From Selaginella moellendorffii (taxonomy: Eukaryota > Streptophyta > Lycopodiopsida > Selaginellales > Selaginellaceae), in the NCBI RefSeq assembly GCF_000143415.4, contig NW_003314304.1, forward strand, positions 1,416,841-1,480,840: 64,000 nt of DNA, written 5' to 3'. The first letter of the stretch is position 1, and every line of letters begins with the position of its first letter. Below, piece after piece: positions 22,800-34,602 of the stretch. A program made the position numbers and the translations under genes. The notes under the pieces were generated by a model, which had not been told where the DNA came from, searched no databases, and was given only the letters and a program-made list of their open reading frames with translations.

Positions 22800-23960
22800 T
22801 CATGCAGAAGAAATGGGCGGTAGCTGCAGAAGTACACGATCTTCAGCCCAAACTGCATTGAAGGTGGTAGCCTCCAAATCACCAAGCTCTGGAGCGCGGT
22901 TGCACACAACAACATTTGGAATACCAAATCCAGAATCAGCATGCATGGTGTGGTAATGCCACTGCCTCTCCTCCAAGTCGTAGACCACAATGAAGCGACC
23001 AGAGTCTACATCCGGATAGCTCATATTCCCCTGAGATATGCAAGCGTAGCGACCACCTGCCGTAAACCAAAACAAGTCACCACCTACTCTGTCAACCCCA
23101 TCCTGGTATATGGGATGTGCAGCAACCTTTTGCCACCCTTCTTCCACCCTGCCAGCTGAAGACCTGAAACTCTTCAAAAGGTATGCAAGACATCATGTAG
23201 AAGCTGCCCTCGTGCCAGTGGACACCCTTAGGACGAACATTATCTGGCGCCGCCGGCAAGCGCTTGTATGATCGATTCTTGGGGTTGTACTAGACGGATG
23301 GAATGTACGTATTTCCAATCTCCCTCACCTCTTGAGCGTCCATTAACTCAAGCTCGACGTCTTTTTCCCCTCCAACATCTAACAGAGGCTGCCAGCTCCC
23401 GGTGGAGGAGACGTAGAGAAAGCAACCGTGGCTTCCTTCGTAACGTAGAGCTGATCATGATATCTGTCGAGCAGCAAAGAGAATGGACCCATTTCGTGGC
23501 AGGAAGGGGCCAAGCGTAGCCCATGGCTTCCAATTAACTGCTCCGGGATCATGAGACGCATCACACGGGCTCCATGCTAATGTGCAATCGTCTGTGCCAT
23601 TGTCGCTGTGAACGAGGACCCAGGTCTTTGAATCATCCATCTCCTCTATCCACTTTAACCGCTGAACCTTTAGCCGATGGAAACAGCTCCAGCCCTGGAT
23701 CAGAGACAATCTCCGACTCACCATCATCACCACCCTTCCCTGGCGCCCAGAAAGATGCAACTCGACGAGCCATGGAACCTAATTATCTAGGGTTCATCTG
23801 GATCTATGGCTTTACACTCTCACGCGCGAGGAGCTCTTGGACTTGGCGCAATCCGAGAAGCATACGCCCAGGGTTGAAGATGGAGATATCAAGCATCTCC
23901 GTCCCCAAGATAGGCGTACCTTCATCACTTACTGCTCTTGATTCAGAAGCCTTGTGGTAC
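22800..23960 (-). pseudogene. F-box/kelch (beta-propeller)-like pseudogene
   Basis: Minus-strand frames join into one protein-like series: WSCFHRLKVQRLKWIEEMDDSKTW, NWKPWATLGPFLPRNGSI, YNPKNRSYKRLPAAP, GVHWHEGSFYMMSCIPFEEF, then from 23177 VEEGWQKVAAHPIY and the end at 22800. The pattern (aromatic blades, N-P-K-x-R-S-Y-x-x-L-P, Y-D-L-E-E-R-x-W) is typical of plant F-box-associated/kelch propellers. An in-frame TAG near 23290 and a frame change near 23160 suggest a pseudogene. No F-box was seen. Family assignment is by general pattern only. Confidence 0.5.
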
Positions 23961-24084
23961 GAACTGGCCGCATATTGCAACCAGTATTGTGCACTTCACT
24001 TGTTGGTTGCAATGTGCCGCCAGTTCATTTTTCGTCTCTCACAGCTGCTTACAGCTACTATAGTAAAGGCTTTCAATTTTGACG

Positions 24085-24400
24085 ATTGATACAAGGAGTG
24101 GTATATAGACCACAGATCCCAAGAGAACAATGTTCACGTGCTCGAAGCAATGGCTTTTCTCGCCGAATTTTTTCCAAATGGCATCCGGCCATACAAAGGT
24201 ATGGCAGTTAGGACAACAGTGCAGCATTTTGCAGATGAAAGAATACACCACCCCTTGGCTGGTGTGGTTTACCACAAGGACGGCTGCTTTTGCTCTACCC
24301 ACCATAGATGTTTGGTGGATGAGAAGATGATGAAGGCTCACAAAGCTAAGGAGATTCCAGGATACCATGTATATTACACTGCTACTTTGAGAGGTATGTT
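24085..24400 (+). CDS. Unrecognised conserved-looking coding fragment
   Basis: The frame reads YKEWYIDHRSQENNVHVLE, MAFLAEFFPNGIRPYKGMAV, then HHPLAGVVYHKDGCFCSTHH and GYHVYYTATLRG, ending at a GT-rich junction. Length, balanced composition and Cys/His spacing look protein-coding, but I cannot name the family. It is cut off on the right by the copia remnant at 24420, so it is probably a broken gene or an exon captured next to the element. Confidence 0.4.
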
Positions 24401-24419
24401 TTATGTTTTTTATTGCTCT

Positions 24420-25320
24420 CTATTTATTCAGCATTGAATTCCTGGGATATTTGGAAGGCATGAAAGGATATCGCCTTTATTCTCTCAAGCGCAAGACTTT
24501 GCTGGGAAGACGGGATGTGCTCTTTGATGAGAGCAAGCTGTACAAGGATCACGCAGAAGTTTCTGCTCCTACTTTCATGGAACTCCAGCTGGTGGACACA
24601 GTTCACATGACTACAGCTCCTTCTCAAGTCCCGTTGCTGCCTCTTGCTTCTGCTGGTGGTAACGTGGTGGTTCCTCCAGCACTGCCACCACGCCCTCTAG
24701 CTACACCTCTGCCAGAAACCACTTCTGTCTTCAAGAGCCTGGGGTGTGTTCCTCTTGCAGTGGAAGGAAACGTGTACCTGTACAAGTGTGGTGACGATTT
24801 TCTCCTGGTTGCTGTGTACGTTGACGACTGCATTCTCGGTGCAAAAACCCGCCACCTGCTGGACGAGATGAAAAAGAAGCTGAGTGAAGAATTTGAGATG
24901 TCTGACCCGGGCGAGCTTCGCCATTTCCTTGGCATCCAAATTATACGCAATCGAGGAGCACGCACCTTGAGCTTGACACAAGCTCACTATGCAAGGGAGA
25001 TCTTGGAACGCTTCAATATGCTGGACCGCTCTCCCGTGGCCACACCTCTTGAGGTCAATCACAAACTCAGCCGTGACATGGCCCCTGTCACAGAGGAAGA
25101 ACGAGAGTACATGGCCACGGTGCCATATCGTAAAGCTGTGGGGAGTATTGTTTATTTGATGCTGGGAACGTGACCAGATCTCGCCTATGCTGTTGGGATG
25201 GTCTCCCAGTTCCTCGAGCACCCCGGACTTGCACATTGCCAAGCTGTGAAGCGGATTTTCCGCTACGTTTGAGGTACCTTGCAATTGCAACTTCACTATG
25301 GGGCTGCTGTGTCACAGGAA
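24420..25320 (+). mobile_element. Ty1/copia remnant (integrase end to reverse transcriptase)
   Basis: An open frame to 25173 starts with the copia motif GYRLYSLKRKTLLGRRDVLFDES, then skips most of the reverse transcriptase by internal deletion (TTSVFKSLGC onward) and resumes with FLLVAVYVDD (the YVDD catalytic box), FEMSDPGELRHFLGIQI, LTQAHYAREILERF and YRKAVGSIVYLMLGT. After a TGA at 25171 it continues PDLAYAVGMVSQFLEHPG. Nucleotide identity with 12965-13100 is high (for example TCTCCCAGTTCCTCGAGCA), so both remnants belong to one family. Dead. Confidence 0.85.
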
Positions 25321-25334
25321 CTCCATAGCCGACC

Positions 25335-25430
25335 GTGTTTTTCTCTCTGTCTAGATTTAACTGGAAAGCATGAGCACAAACACCTTGGAATCATAGGTGG
25401 AGGAAGGTAGTGATTTTTACTCGCATTTTC
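25335..25430 (+). pseudogene. Fragment copied from the glucose-6-phosphate 1-epimerase gene
   Basis: TTTTTCTCTCTGTCTAGATTT, GGAAAGCATGA, ACAAACACCTTGGAATCA and GGAAGGTAGTGATTTTT match, in order, the end of intron 1, exon 2 and the next donor of the epimerase gene at 45240-45375, with about 60 bases missing in the middle. It has no coding value. Confidence 0.65.
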
Positions 25431-25675
25431 CCAGAGACATTGCACTCTTGGTTGCTTTTCAACACTGTAGAGTGCTCAATAAGTTTAACATTTAAAAATT
25501 TTAACTTTTAAGTGAATAATTTTATATTTATAATTTGTAAATATGTCTATCCTCCTAGTATATTCTAATTATTCTACCATCTAAATTATATACATATTTA
25601 TAATTATATATTTTTATTTGATTAATTAAATTCATAATTTAAGCAAACAAAGCGTTACGCAGCAAATTATTAACT
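25430..25675. other. AT-rich intergenic DNA
   Basis: Very AT-rich (TTTATATTTATAATTTG-type runs). No features recognised. Confidence 0.5.
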
Positions 25676-25676
25676 A

Positions 25677-26460
25677 GGTAATAATGCTAGATACAAATTG
25701 ACGGGTGAAGATCATTATAAATCGAACAAAAGCCGGCATTTGTTTCTTTGAAATTCTACTGCTACGCAACGTTCCAGAAGCCAAATCAAAGATGCAGCTC
25801 CACCTATAATGAAAGAGCAGTGTCACCTCCGTAGTGTGTTCATTTCCAGCAGCCACCATAAAGATTCTTCCGGGTTTTTTTATCAACTCGGGAATTTTAA
25901 CAGTGCCCAAGCTCAAGGATGCCATTGCCCGCCAGCTGCAACTCTCCTCGTCCAGATACACAAAACAAACCCTGAGGGTTCTAACTTCTGTGTTTCTGTC
26001 ATGTGTTTCGAGCATGCCAATCACTATCTTCCCTGCAAAATCAAAGTCGTCAGCATATACAAAACAACTCTTTTTCCTTACCTCCACTTGAGATGAGGGA
26101 CATGTCCACCTCGTACCAAGGTTGCCGTTCAAATCCCAAGGGAAGATTATTCCAGGTTGCCAGAGTTCGAAGGGTGGCCTTAGGGTTCCACACGTTGAAC
26201 GATTTAAGCCTTCTCACATTGCCCGGTGAAACAGTTAAAAAGTACAAGTGATCGTTCTGGAGCAGCATGCAGTTGTTGGAATAGTTGATGCAATTCATTC
26301 TGACACCGCATACGAGGTCTTCATCCTCCTGGACAGGGGTGAGTTCCGTAGAAGATATCCACGCCGCGGCCCTCGAATCGTACAGGTGGAACACCATGAC
26401 TCCATAGCTGGTCTCTATGGTCACGACTACAACAAACCATGATCCAGAGGGTGGTGCCGA
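25677..26460 (-). CDS. F-box-associated/kelch-like protein, 5' truncated
   Basis: Two minus-strand exons fit: about 26424 (open upstream to about 26470) to 26092, and about 26043 to 25677. The intron starts GTAAGG and ends TTTTGCAG; the joined frame reads SLISSGGKIVIGMLETHD. The protein has blade-like segments (SYGVMVFHLYDS, FNVWNPKATLRTLATWNNLP, RWSCIFDLASGTLR) typical of plant F-box-associated propellers. No F-box is present, and the 5' side runs into the 3' end of the ubiquitin gene, so the N-terminal part is missing. It may be a fragment rather than a working gene. Confidence 0.5.
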
Positions 26461-26542
26461 TGAGAGAAACCGATGAGAGAAAGCGGCGAGGTTTTTATTA
26501 GAATGGAAGAGAGGTTATTTGAAATGACATGGGAGAGAGTGT

Positions 26543-27787
<1,245 letters not shown>

Positions 27788-29281
27788 ATGAGCCCAAAGC
27801 GCGCTCTTGCCAAGCTCCGCAATCTCGCGAAGTGGAACAGGTCCCTCGATCCATTCGATTACTACGGTGTCGTGCGCACATCATTCCCGGTGGAGGTCAC
27901 GGACGAGGAATTGCTCGTGCATTTGCATCGCACGCTGATCGAGGCCAGGGTTGAGGCGGCGCAGCGTCCACGGCCGGAATCACAGTTCTTCTACATCTGG
28001 GACACCGCAGCGTACAAGAAGTTCCAGGAAATCCCATCCGAGAGGCATCCGCTCTTCCGCTGGGTGGAGGAGCGGCTAGAACAGGGCAGGATCTACACCA
28101 CGGCCGAGGAAATGGATCAAGAACAGGGCTGGCTGCCGTGCTCGGTGCGTCCATCGCAGTACGAGGTACGTCGCGTGACCAGGAAATATCTGGGATTCGA
28201 GAGCACTCCAGAGGAGCTGGACGTCGGGCTGGCGGATTTGATCCAAGCGCGTGGCATGAAAGAAGATTTCGTGGAGCGGCAAGGCCTGTTCGTGACGGGA
28301 TCGCGGGTTTTGATCCGAGAGGCTGTGGTCTTGCCCGAGATCTGGATGAGGCTCCTCAAATATTTCGAGGAGAGTTGCTTCTCCAACGAGAGAGTCTTTG
28401 ATCTTCCACAGCTACGACAGGTTTACGAGTGTGAGGGGAAGCCGGCAGAGATGTCGATCAACGAGCACTTTGGGATGGATTTGAGGAAGGATGTGATGCT
28501 CTTCCAGCCCAGCTTCGAGGTCGCGATCGAGAAACTGCCTCACAGCATTCCAGATTGGTGTGACGAGTTTCCAGTGGAGAAGAAATTCTGGGAGCGTCTA
28601 CCCGACGCGGAAGAACGTCCCTGGGACAGGAAACATGCGTGGTTTAAGCTCCACAAGCCGGACGAGAGGAGGCTGGTCTACTGCTGTGACTTTCGAGCTT
28701 ACATGAATCTCAACAACGAGTTTGACGATCCGGAGAGCGAGCTGGGAAAATGGACGAGGAAGTGCCTCGAAGGTGGGAAGCTCTACGTGAGAGACTGGAT
28801 GGTTCCGAGGAGAAAGGGATTGAAGGCCAGGAAGGAGGACGTGGTTGTGGTGAATTCCAGGGGCTGGAAGGTACTCCCTTGGCCGGAGTCATGTCCGGAG
28901 TTTGATAACGAGTATCCAGCGCTGTCCAGGGCTGGCTGGCCGGACCTCGACTACTGCTTCATCGTGGATAGATATTTCAAGGAGATTGTGTTCGTGACCG
29001 GGGATCCAGCCATTGCAAGCGAGGTGGCGAATCCAACATTGAGAAATTCGCTCTTGAGGAGGAGGAAGCATCACTTACTGCACGATATAAGGCAGGTCTA
29101 TAGCTGTGGCAGCGAGCCCGCTCCGGTGGATCTCGGCTAGAGACTGGTGAGTAATTTTCGTTTGCTTTCTGCAAAGAAAAAGCTAATCGTCCTTTGACAG
29201 CTTGCTCAAAATTGACAGCGAAACAAGTAAGTCTCCTCTCGATATCTTAAGTTCGCTTGGCTAAGTGGTAAACGTGTCCAT

Positions 29282-31132
29282 ATGATCCATGCTTTAAGAA
29301 GGGAAAGATGTAGACCCGGGCAAGCCGCTGCTCTTTTGAGCTTGAGTAAGGATGACAAGCACGTTTGCCTGGACGATCGTCAAGTAAGCACCGCTGTCGA
29401 CGAGCTCGACAGATCCGGCAGAAGCTGCTCCTACGACACTTACGCTAGCTTTCTACGGCAGTGTGGTGACAACAGGGCCTTGGAGCAGGGGAAAAAGGTC
29501 CACGCTCTCATTTCCCGGGAAAAAGGTCCACGCTCTCATTTCCGCGGGGACAGGTTTTTGGGAAACTTGCTGGTGCAAATGTATGGCAAGTGCCAGAGCT
29601 TGGATGATGCTGTCGCGGCTTTCGAGAGCATCGAGCGGAAGAATCTCTTCACGTGGACGATAATGTTCGCGGCGTTTGCCCACAATGGGTATGTTCTACA
29701 GGCAAGGGAGCTGTTCGACAAAATGCCGCAAAGAGATCTGGTTTCCTGGACCACGATGGTGGCTGCCTATGCCAGCAATGGTTGCAACGGTGAAGCTCTG
29801 GACGTGTTTAAAGCGATGGACTTGGAGGGTGTCCAGGTCGATGGCATTGCAGTTCTGAGTACGTTGGATGCTTGTACTGAACTCGCACACGGTCGGGTGA
29901 TTCATCAGGCAGTTTCAGGGACGATCCTTGAAGACGACGTGAAAGTTGGAACAGCGCTGGTCACCATGTATGGCAGATGCCACTGCCTGGTAAGTGCTCG
30001 GATAGCCTTTTGCGAGATTTTCGAGAAGAACCTGATCTCCTGGAATGCCATGGTTGCAGCATACGCTCAGAATGGATCCCGTAAGCAAGCTCTGCTGGTG
30101 TTTCGCTTCATGGATCTGGAAGGAGTTGGGCCCGGCCCCGTGACGTTTACCAGCATTTTGGAGGTATGTGCGAGCTCTTCCGCTCTGGAAGACGGGAGAT
30201 ATATCCACTCCAAAGCAGTCGCATCAGGATGCCACAACGATGTTAAGGTGGCAAGCGCGCTCGTCAACATGTATGGAAAGTGTGGCAGCGTTAACGATGC
30301 AAAGCAGATTTTCGACAGCGTTCCTCACAAGAACGTGGTGACATGGTCGGCCATGGTTGCTGCTTATGCTCAGAACGACTGTGGGAAAGAAGCTCTCGAG
30401 CTGGGGATTTACATGGATCTGGAGGGCCTGCTACCGAACGAAGTTACTTTCGTCAGCATGGTGGATGCGTGCGCTTGCATCCCGGCGCTGAGACAGGGAA
30501 GGCTGCTTCACGAGGGCATCCGCGTGAACTTCAAGGCTCCATTGGTACTCGAGCTTGACAACGCTTTGATCCACATGTATGGACAGTGCGGGGCCCTTGA
30601 GGATTCCAGGAAAGTTTTCGACAGCATGGGCCTCCGGGACAGCATCACGTGGAACGCTTTGATAACAGCGTACGCTCAAAATGGAGTCCCTGAGGAGGCC
30701 TTGGTTCTGTTCCAGGATATGAAGCTAGATGGAACAAGTCCGTCCGAACTCACCTTCATGAGCGTTCTGTCGGCTTGCAGCCACTCTGGATTGCTCGGGT
30801 ACGCAAGGCAGTGCTTTGTCTCTATCACCGGTGATTTTTTCATGGCTCCGGTGGCAGGTCACTTTCGGTGTCTGATCAATCTTCTGGGCCGAGCAGGGAG
30901 GCTGACCGACGCAGAAGAATTGATGAGCAGCATGCCGTTTGAAGCCAGTGGCTTGGAGCTGGCGAGCTTGCTTCATGGATGCAAGACACAGGGAAGTCTC
31001 AGAGGAGGAGCTCGAATCGCAAGAAAAGTCATGGAAGGCGGGGATCCGGTCGGGCCTTCCTCACCTTATGTGTTGCTATCAAGCATCTGGAGAGACAGCG
31101 ACCAGGAGGAGGAAGAGTTACAGCAGCTATAG
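29282..31132 (+). CDS. PLS-class PPR protein (616 aa, no DYW domain)
   Basis: PPR proteins bind single-stranded RNA in mitochondria or plastids for editing, splicing or stability. Tandem PPR motifs run from about residue 50 to 560 (GNLLVQMYGKC, NLFTWTIMFAAFAHNG, DLVSWTTMVAAYASNG, NLISWNAMVAAYAQNG, NVVTWSAMVAAYAQN, DSITWNALITAYAQNG, LTFMSVLSACSHSG). An E-like region (LINLLGRAGRLTDAEELM) follows, and the protein stops without a DYW deaminase domain. It is intronless, as most PPR genes are. A 28-bp direct duplication at 29491-29546 lies inside the second motif and changes the frame around it. Targeting peptide unclear. Confidence 0.9.
   Translation: MIHALRRERCRPGQAAALLSLSKDDKHVCLDDRQVSTAVDELDRSGRSCSYDTYASFLRQCGDNRALEQGKKVHALISREKGPRSHFRGDRFLGNLLVQMYGKCQSLDDAVAAFESIERKNLFTWTIMFAAFAHNGYVLQARELFDKMPQRDLVSWTTMVAAYASNGCNGEALDVFKAMDLEGVQVDGIAVLSTLDACTELAHGRVIHQAVSGTILEDDVKVGTALVTMYGRCHCLVSARIAFCEIFEKNLISWNAMVAAYAQNGSRKQALLVFRFMDLEGVGPGPVTFTSILEVCASSSALEDGRYIHSKAVASGCHNDVKVASALVNMYGKCGSVNDAKQIFDSVPHKNVVTWSAMVAAYAQNDCGKEALELGIYMDLEGLLPNEVTFVSMVDACACIPALRQGRLLHEGIRVNFKAPLVLELDNALIHMYGQCGALEDSRKVFDSMGLRDSITWNALITAYAQNGVPEEALVLFQDMKLDGTSPSELTFMSVLSACSHSGLLGYARQCFVSITGDFFMAPVAGHFRCLINLLGRAGRLTDAEELMSSMPFEASGLELASLLHGCKTQGSLRGGARIARKVMEGGDPVGPSSPYVLLSSIWRDSDQEEEELQQL
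29491..29546 (+). repeat. 28-bp tandem duplication inside the PPR gene
   Basis: GAAAAAGGTCCACGCTCTCA and the following bases occur twice with a period of 28. The first copy is read GKKVHALIS; the second is read in another frame (EKGPRSHF), after which the normal FLGNLLVQMYGKC resumes. Confidence 0.9.
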
Positions 31133-31175
31133 GCAGAAAAAGTGCTAGGACAACATCTTAGAGTTGACATTTGAT

Positions 31176-32732
31176 TCAGAACGACGTGGCCGCGAGTTCT
31201 TCACAGAAACGAGATAAGTTCTGGAAGGACGAGCCACCGTTCGCGACAGCAGCTCTGGCGACGTCTTTCATCTGCTTGGCTTTTGCCCGAAGCTCGGCTG
31301 CAACTTCGTGATCTTCCATGATCTCCCGTATGATCTTCTGGATCTGGACAGATTTTATCACGCCGCCTCTCTTGGCGGCATTAACAGCAGCGGTGGTGTC
31401 GATGTCGGTGTCGGTGACTTGATGAAAACGGAGACCGAGCTTCCAGTCCTCGGCCATGAGCTTGCAGTTTAAGTTCTGCTCGGCAGCCCAAGGCCATCCG
31501 ACCATTGGAACTCCGCTGGCTATGCTCTCCTGGATGGAGTTCCAACCGCAGTGGGTGACGAAGCATCCTACGGCAGCATGCGAGAGAACTTTGAGCTGCG
31601 GCGACCAGGCAGTGACGAAGCCGAAGTTTCTGGTTCTCTTCAGGAACGCTGCTTTCCTCTGCTCGACGCCGCTCTCGTCCAATCGTGGAAGAACATCCGG
31701 ACGAGCGGCCGTGACGAGCTCTGGACGGATCACCCACAGGAACGGCTGCTTCATGGCTTCCAACGCCTCGGCGAGCTCCTCAAACTGATCCACGGACAGT
31801 ACGGCATTACTTCCGAAAGAAATGTACACTACGGAAGCTGGAGCCTGGCCGTCCAGCCACTCGAGGCACTGCTCGTCTGCCGGTCGCAAAGCTATGGTGG
31901 AGCTGGAGCTGTGGAGCAGGGAGAGCGGTCCGACCGACACGAACTTGTGGCCGAGACGCTGCTGCATCGCCTCAAAGACCTGAGGCTCGAGCTCGCTGAA
32001 AGAGTCGACGAGGACCCAGGCAGCTTGACGTATCAACGGGGCTCTCTCGACAATCATCTGGATCCATCGCTCGCTGGCCGTGTGGAGATACGTGGGAATG
32101 TCAGCCGGGTGAAGTGGAGGGAGGCCGGGGATATAGTCGACGAGGAAGGAGGCTTGGTCGAGCTCTAAGACTGCAGGGAAACAGGACGAGAAAAAGCTTA
32201 GAAGTTCCGGAAAATGAATCGCGAGTGATCGATCACCTGGAACGTGGTTCCTGGAGACCATGTCTTGGATGTGGAACTCGAGCGAGGACCAGGCAGCGCA
32301 GCCACACCAGAGCGCCACTCTGGGGATTCCAAACTTGTCGGCGACTCGCTGCGTCCAGGGGAGGAAGTAGTCGGAGATGAGGCAGCAAAAGTTGGAGCTG
32401 GGGTGGAGCTCGCGGAGGAGCTTTTCGAGTTCGACGTTCATGCTCTCGGCGGCCTCCATGAAGGACACCATGTTTTGCATGCAGTACGCATCGAAGCCGT
32501 GCGGGATGGACCAGTGGAAGGGGATGGAAACGAAGCGAAGTTGATCGAAGGATGGAGATGGAGATGGAGAAGTTTGTGTTGCTGCGTGGAGCTTGCGGTG
32601 GATGCTATCAATGTTGACAATGGTCACCACAACGCTTGTGGAGCGCGAGATCAAGTGTTTGACGAGATTGAGCATTGGAGAGATGTGGCCTTGTCCTGGA
32701 AATGGCATCGCCAGGATGTGAACTTGGGACAT
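31176..32732 (-). CDS. UDP-glycosyltransferase (GT1 family, plant secondary metabolism)
   Basis: Cytosolic enzymes of this family move a sugar from a UDP-sugar to small acceptors such as flavonoids or hormones. The C-terminal PSPG box is complete: WSPQLKVLSHAAVGCFVTHCG then WNSIQESIASGVPMVGWPW, ending AEQ, with the sugar-contacting WNS and E-Q in place. The N-terminus starts MSQVHILAMPFPGQGHISPM, whose G-Q-G-H carries the likely catalytic His. I chose the ATG at 32732, because a further 23 residues upstream (ATG at 32801) are Thr/His-rich and outside the family consensus. About 518 residues, one exon. Substrate cannot be predicted. Confidence 0.92.
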   Translation of the reverse strand: MSQVHILAMPFPGQGHISPMLNLVKHLISRSTSVVVTIVNIDSIHRKLHAATQTSPSPSPSFDQLRFVSIPFHWSIPHGFDAYCMQNMVSFMEAAESMNVELEKLLRELHPSSNFCCLISDYFLPWTQRVADKFGIPRVALWCGCAAWSSLEFHIQDMVSRNHVPGDRSLAIHFPELLSFFSSCFPAVLELDQASFLVDYIPGLPPLHPADIPTYLHTASERWIQMIVERAPLIRQAAWVLVDSFSELEPQVFEAMQQRLGHKFVSVGPLSLLHSSSSTIALRPADEQCLEWLDGQAPASVVYISFGSNAVLSVDQFEELAEALEAMKQPFLWVIRPELVTAARPDVLPRLDESGVEQRKAAFLKRTRNFGFVTAWSPQLKVLSHAAVGCFVTHCGWNSIQESIASGVPMVGWPWAAEQNLNCKLMAEDWKLGLRFHQVTDTDIDTTAAVNAAKRGGVIKSVQIQKIIREIMEDHEVAAELRAKAKQMKDVARAAVANGGSSFQNLSRFCEELAATSF

Positions 32733-32801
32733 TCTTTGGTGCCTCCAATTGCTTGTACGAGTGAATGTGTGAGTGTCTGTGGGTGTGAGGGTGTCCTTCA
32801 T

Positions 32802-34596
32802 GCAATATATTCACTTTATTTGAGAACCTTACATGCTGGGTATTTGAGGGAAAACAAGTGTAGGATGAGGACATGATCAAATAGTTGGGCGATGTGAATA
32901 GTAGCTCTGTTGGATCGGCTAATAGAGAGTTTGCTCATATTACCATTATCAATTGCAATCTAGAGAGTTTCTCATTTGAGTTTATGGTGTATATTGGATG
33001 ATATATTTGGGTGATCTATGGCAATTAATTTGTTGTTAGCAGTTAACACCATATGGCACCAGGTACAGGTACAGCAGGATTGGTGAAACACATGTCTTTT
33101 CAGGTAAAAGTATGAAAAAGATTTCTGTAAAAGGCACGGGTGTGTGTAAACTTATGAAATCATTTGAGAATATTTTTTTTATGTATGAGCATGCATGTTC
33201 ATCTTGCCACTTTGATGCCACATCATCATCATCATCATCATCATCTCAGGTTTAAGCACTGTATAAATGTGTGGTTTATAATTGAATTATAATATGACAA
33301 GATTCCCTTTGTTAGATTTTGTTGTGAACAAAAATCCATGAGTGAGATCTCTTTGCAAGTAGGCTGTTGTTTTAATTCCTGTGCTATATGGGCGTTTTTA
33401 TTGCATTTAGTATGGATTTGCAATCAGAGCACTACATCAGATTGTTAGCCAAGGTTTTTTTTTCTTGCATGGGTGTTTTGCCATCCACTTATAGTGCTAT
33501 TAGCAAGTAACAACAAATGCCTTTAAGGGGTAAAATTATGATTTATATATTAACATTAGAAATATAAACAAGGTTTTCACTAGTGAAGAGTATCTCTCCA
33601 TGCAAATAAGTCATAATCAACGCAAAAATACAAGCTTCCACCCTAGGTTGTATGATGTGTGTGATGTCACGAGGTTATATGGCCCACGGGAAGAAGCCAC
33701 AACTCTCATATGGATGTAGACAAACAAACATGCATCCCCATTTTTATGTGTTGCCATATATTGCTCAAGCTTGTGTCCATCAGTCTGATTTGGCTTCCAC
33801 CTCTACTATTAGAGCCTCCATATTATATCATGTGGTTGGAGCTTCCACCATTTCATGTGGAGCTTTTTCATTGGTGATCTTTTATTACCATTTTACATGA
33901 AGACTCTTCCATCATTTTTTGCATTACACTTCTTCATATGAAGGCATATCCTTCATCTCCTTGCATTGCACTTCCTCACATGAAGGCATTATAGTATAAT
34001 AACTCTACTTACTTCAATGTATCTGAGTAAGAAATAAAAAGCCCAACCAACAATCTGATGTAAGTCAACTCAAAATATGCCCATGTCATACAAGGATAGC
34101 ACAACACACCAAAACACAAAAGAACAAGAGTTATACTGTGGTGTGCAATGACTTGATCAATGCTTATTCTTGCTCTTCAAGTGCCTATGTTGTGCCTAGA
34201 TAACACACAAAAGAATAAGACACATGGTTACCTACACACAAAGAGCTCTCACTCAAACCCTAGTCAATGTATGCTCTTACTCTTTGTTACACCTAAGATT
34301 GTGGGAAAGCTGTCACTCTTGAAAGAAAAGGTGAAATATGAAAGTGCTAGATTTTGTATGACATCCATTTGTGTGCATTTGTATGACATCCATTAGGTGC
34401 AATGTGGATGAGAAAAGAAATGATTCTTACTTTGTATACTCCTTTCCAATATTCCATCTTTATAGAAGTGGCATGCAGAAAATGGCCACCTTTATCCCTT
34501 TTCCACAATCCCTAATTATAATTAGCTTGTGTTCTTAAAGGTGATAATATGGAGATTAATATATGGACATTTTAGGGTTCTTGAGTGTTAGGGCTC
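32802..34596. other. AT-rich intergenic region
   Basis: No gene recognised. Contents: a (ATC)n microsatellite at about 33222-33246, a loosely repeated CTTCATATGAAGGCAT / CCTCACATGAAGGCAT motif at 33930-33990, and a duplicated ATTTGTATGACATCCATT at about 34352-34394. Confidence 0.6.
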
Positions 34597-34602
34597 ATGG
34601 TC

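Noticed and set aside
29253-29285. TGGCTAAGTGG, resembling a tRNA A box
   Set aside because: No GGTTCGANTCC B box at a suitable distance and no cloverleaf can be drawn.
31551-32876. Two plus-strand frames of about 205-210 codons
   Set aside because: Both are antisense to the UDP-glycosyltransferase, whose PSPG box and N-terminus are unambiguous on the minus strand.
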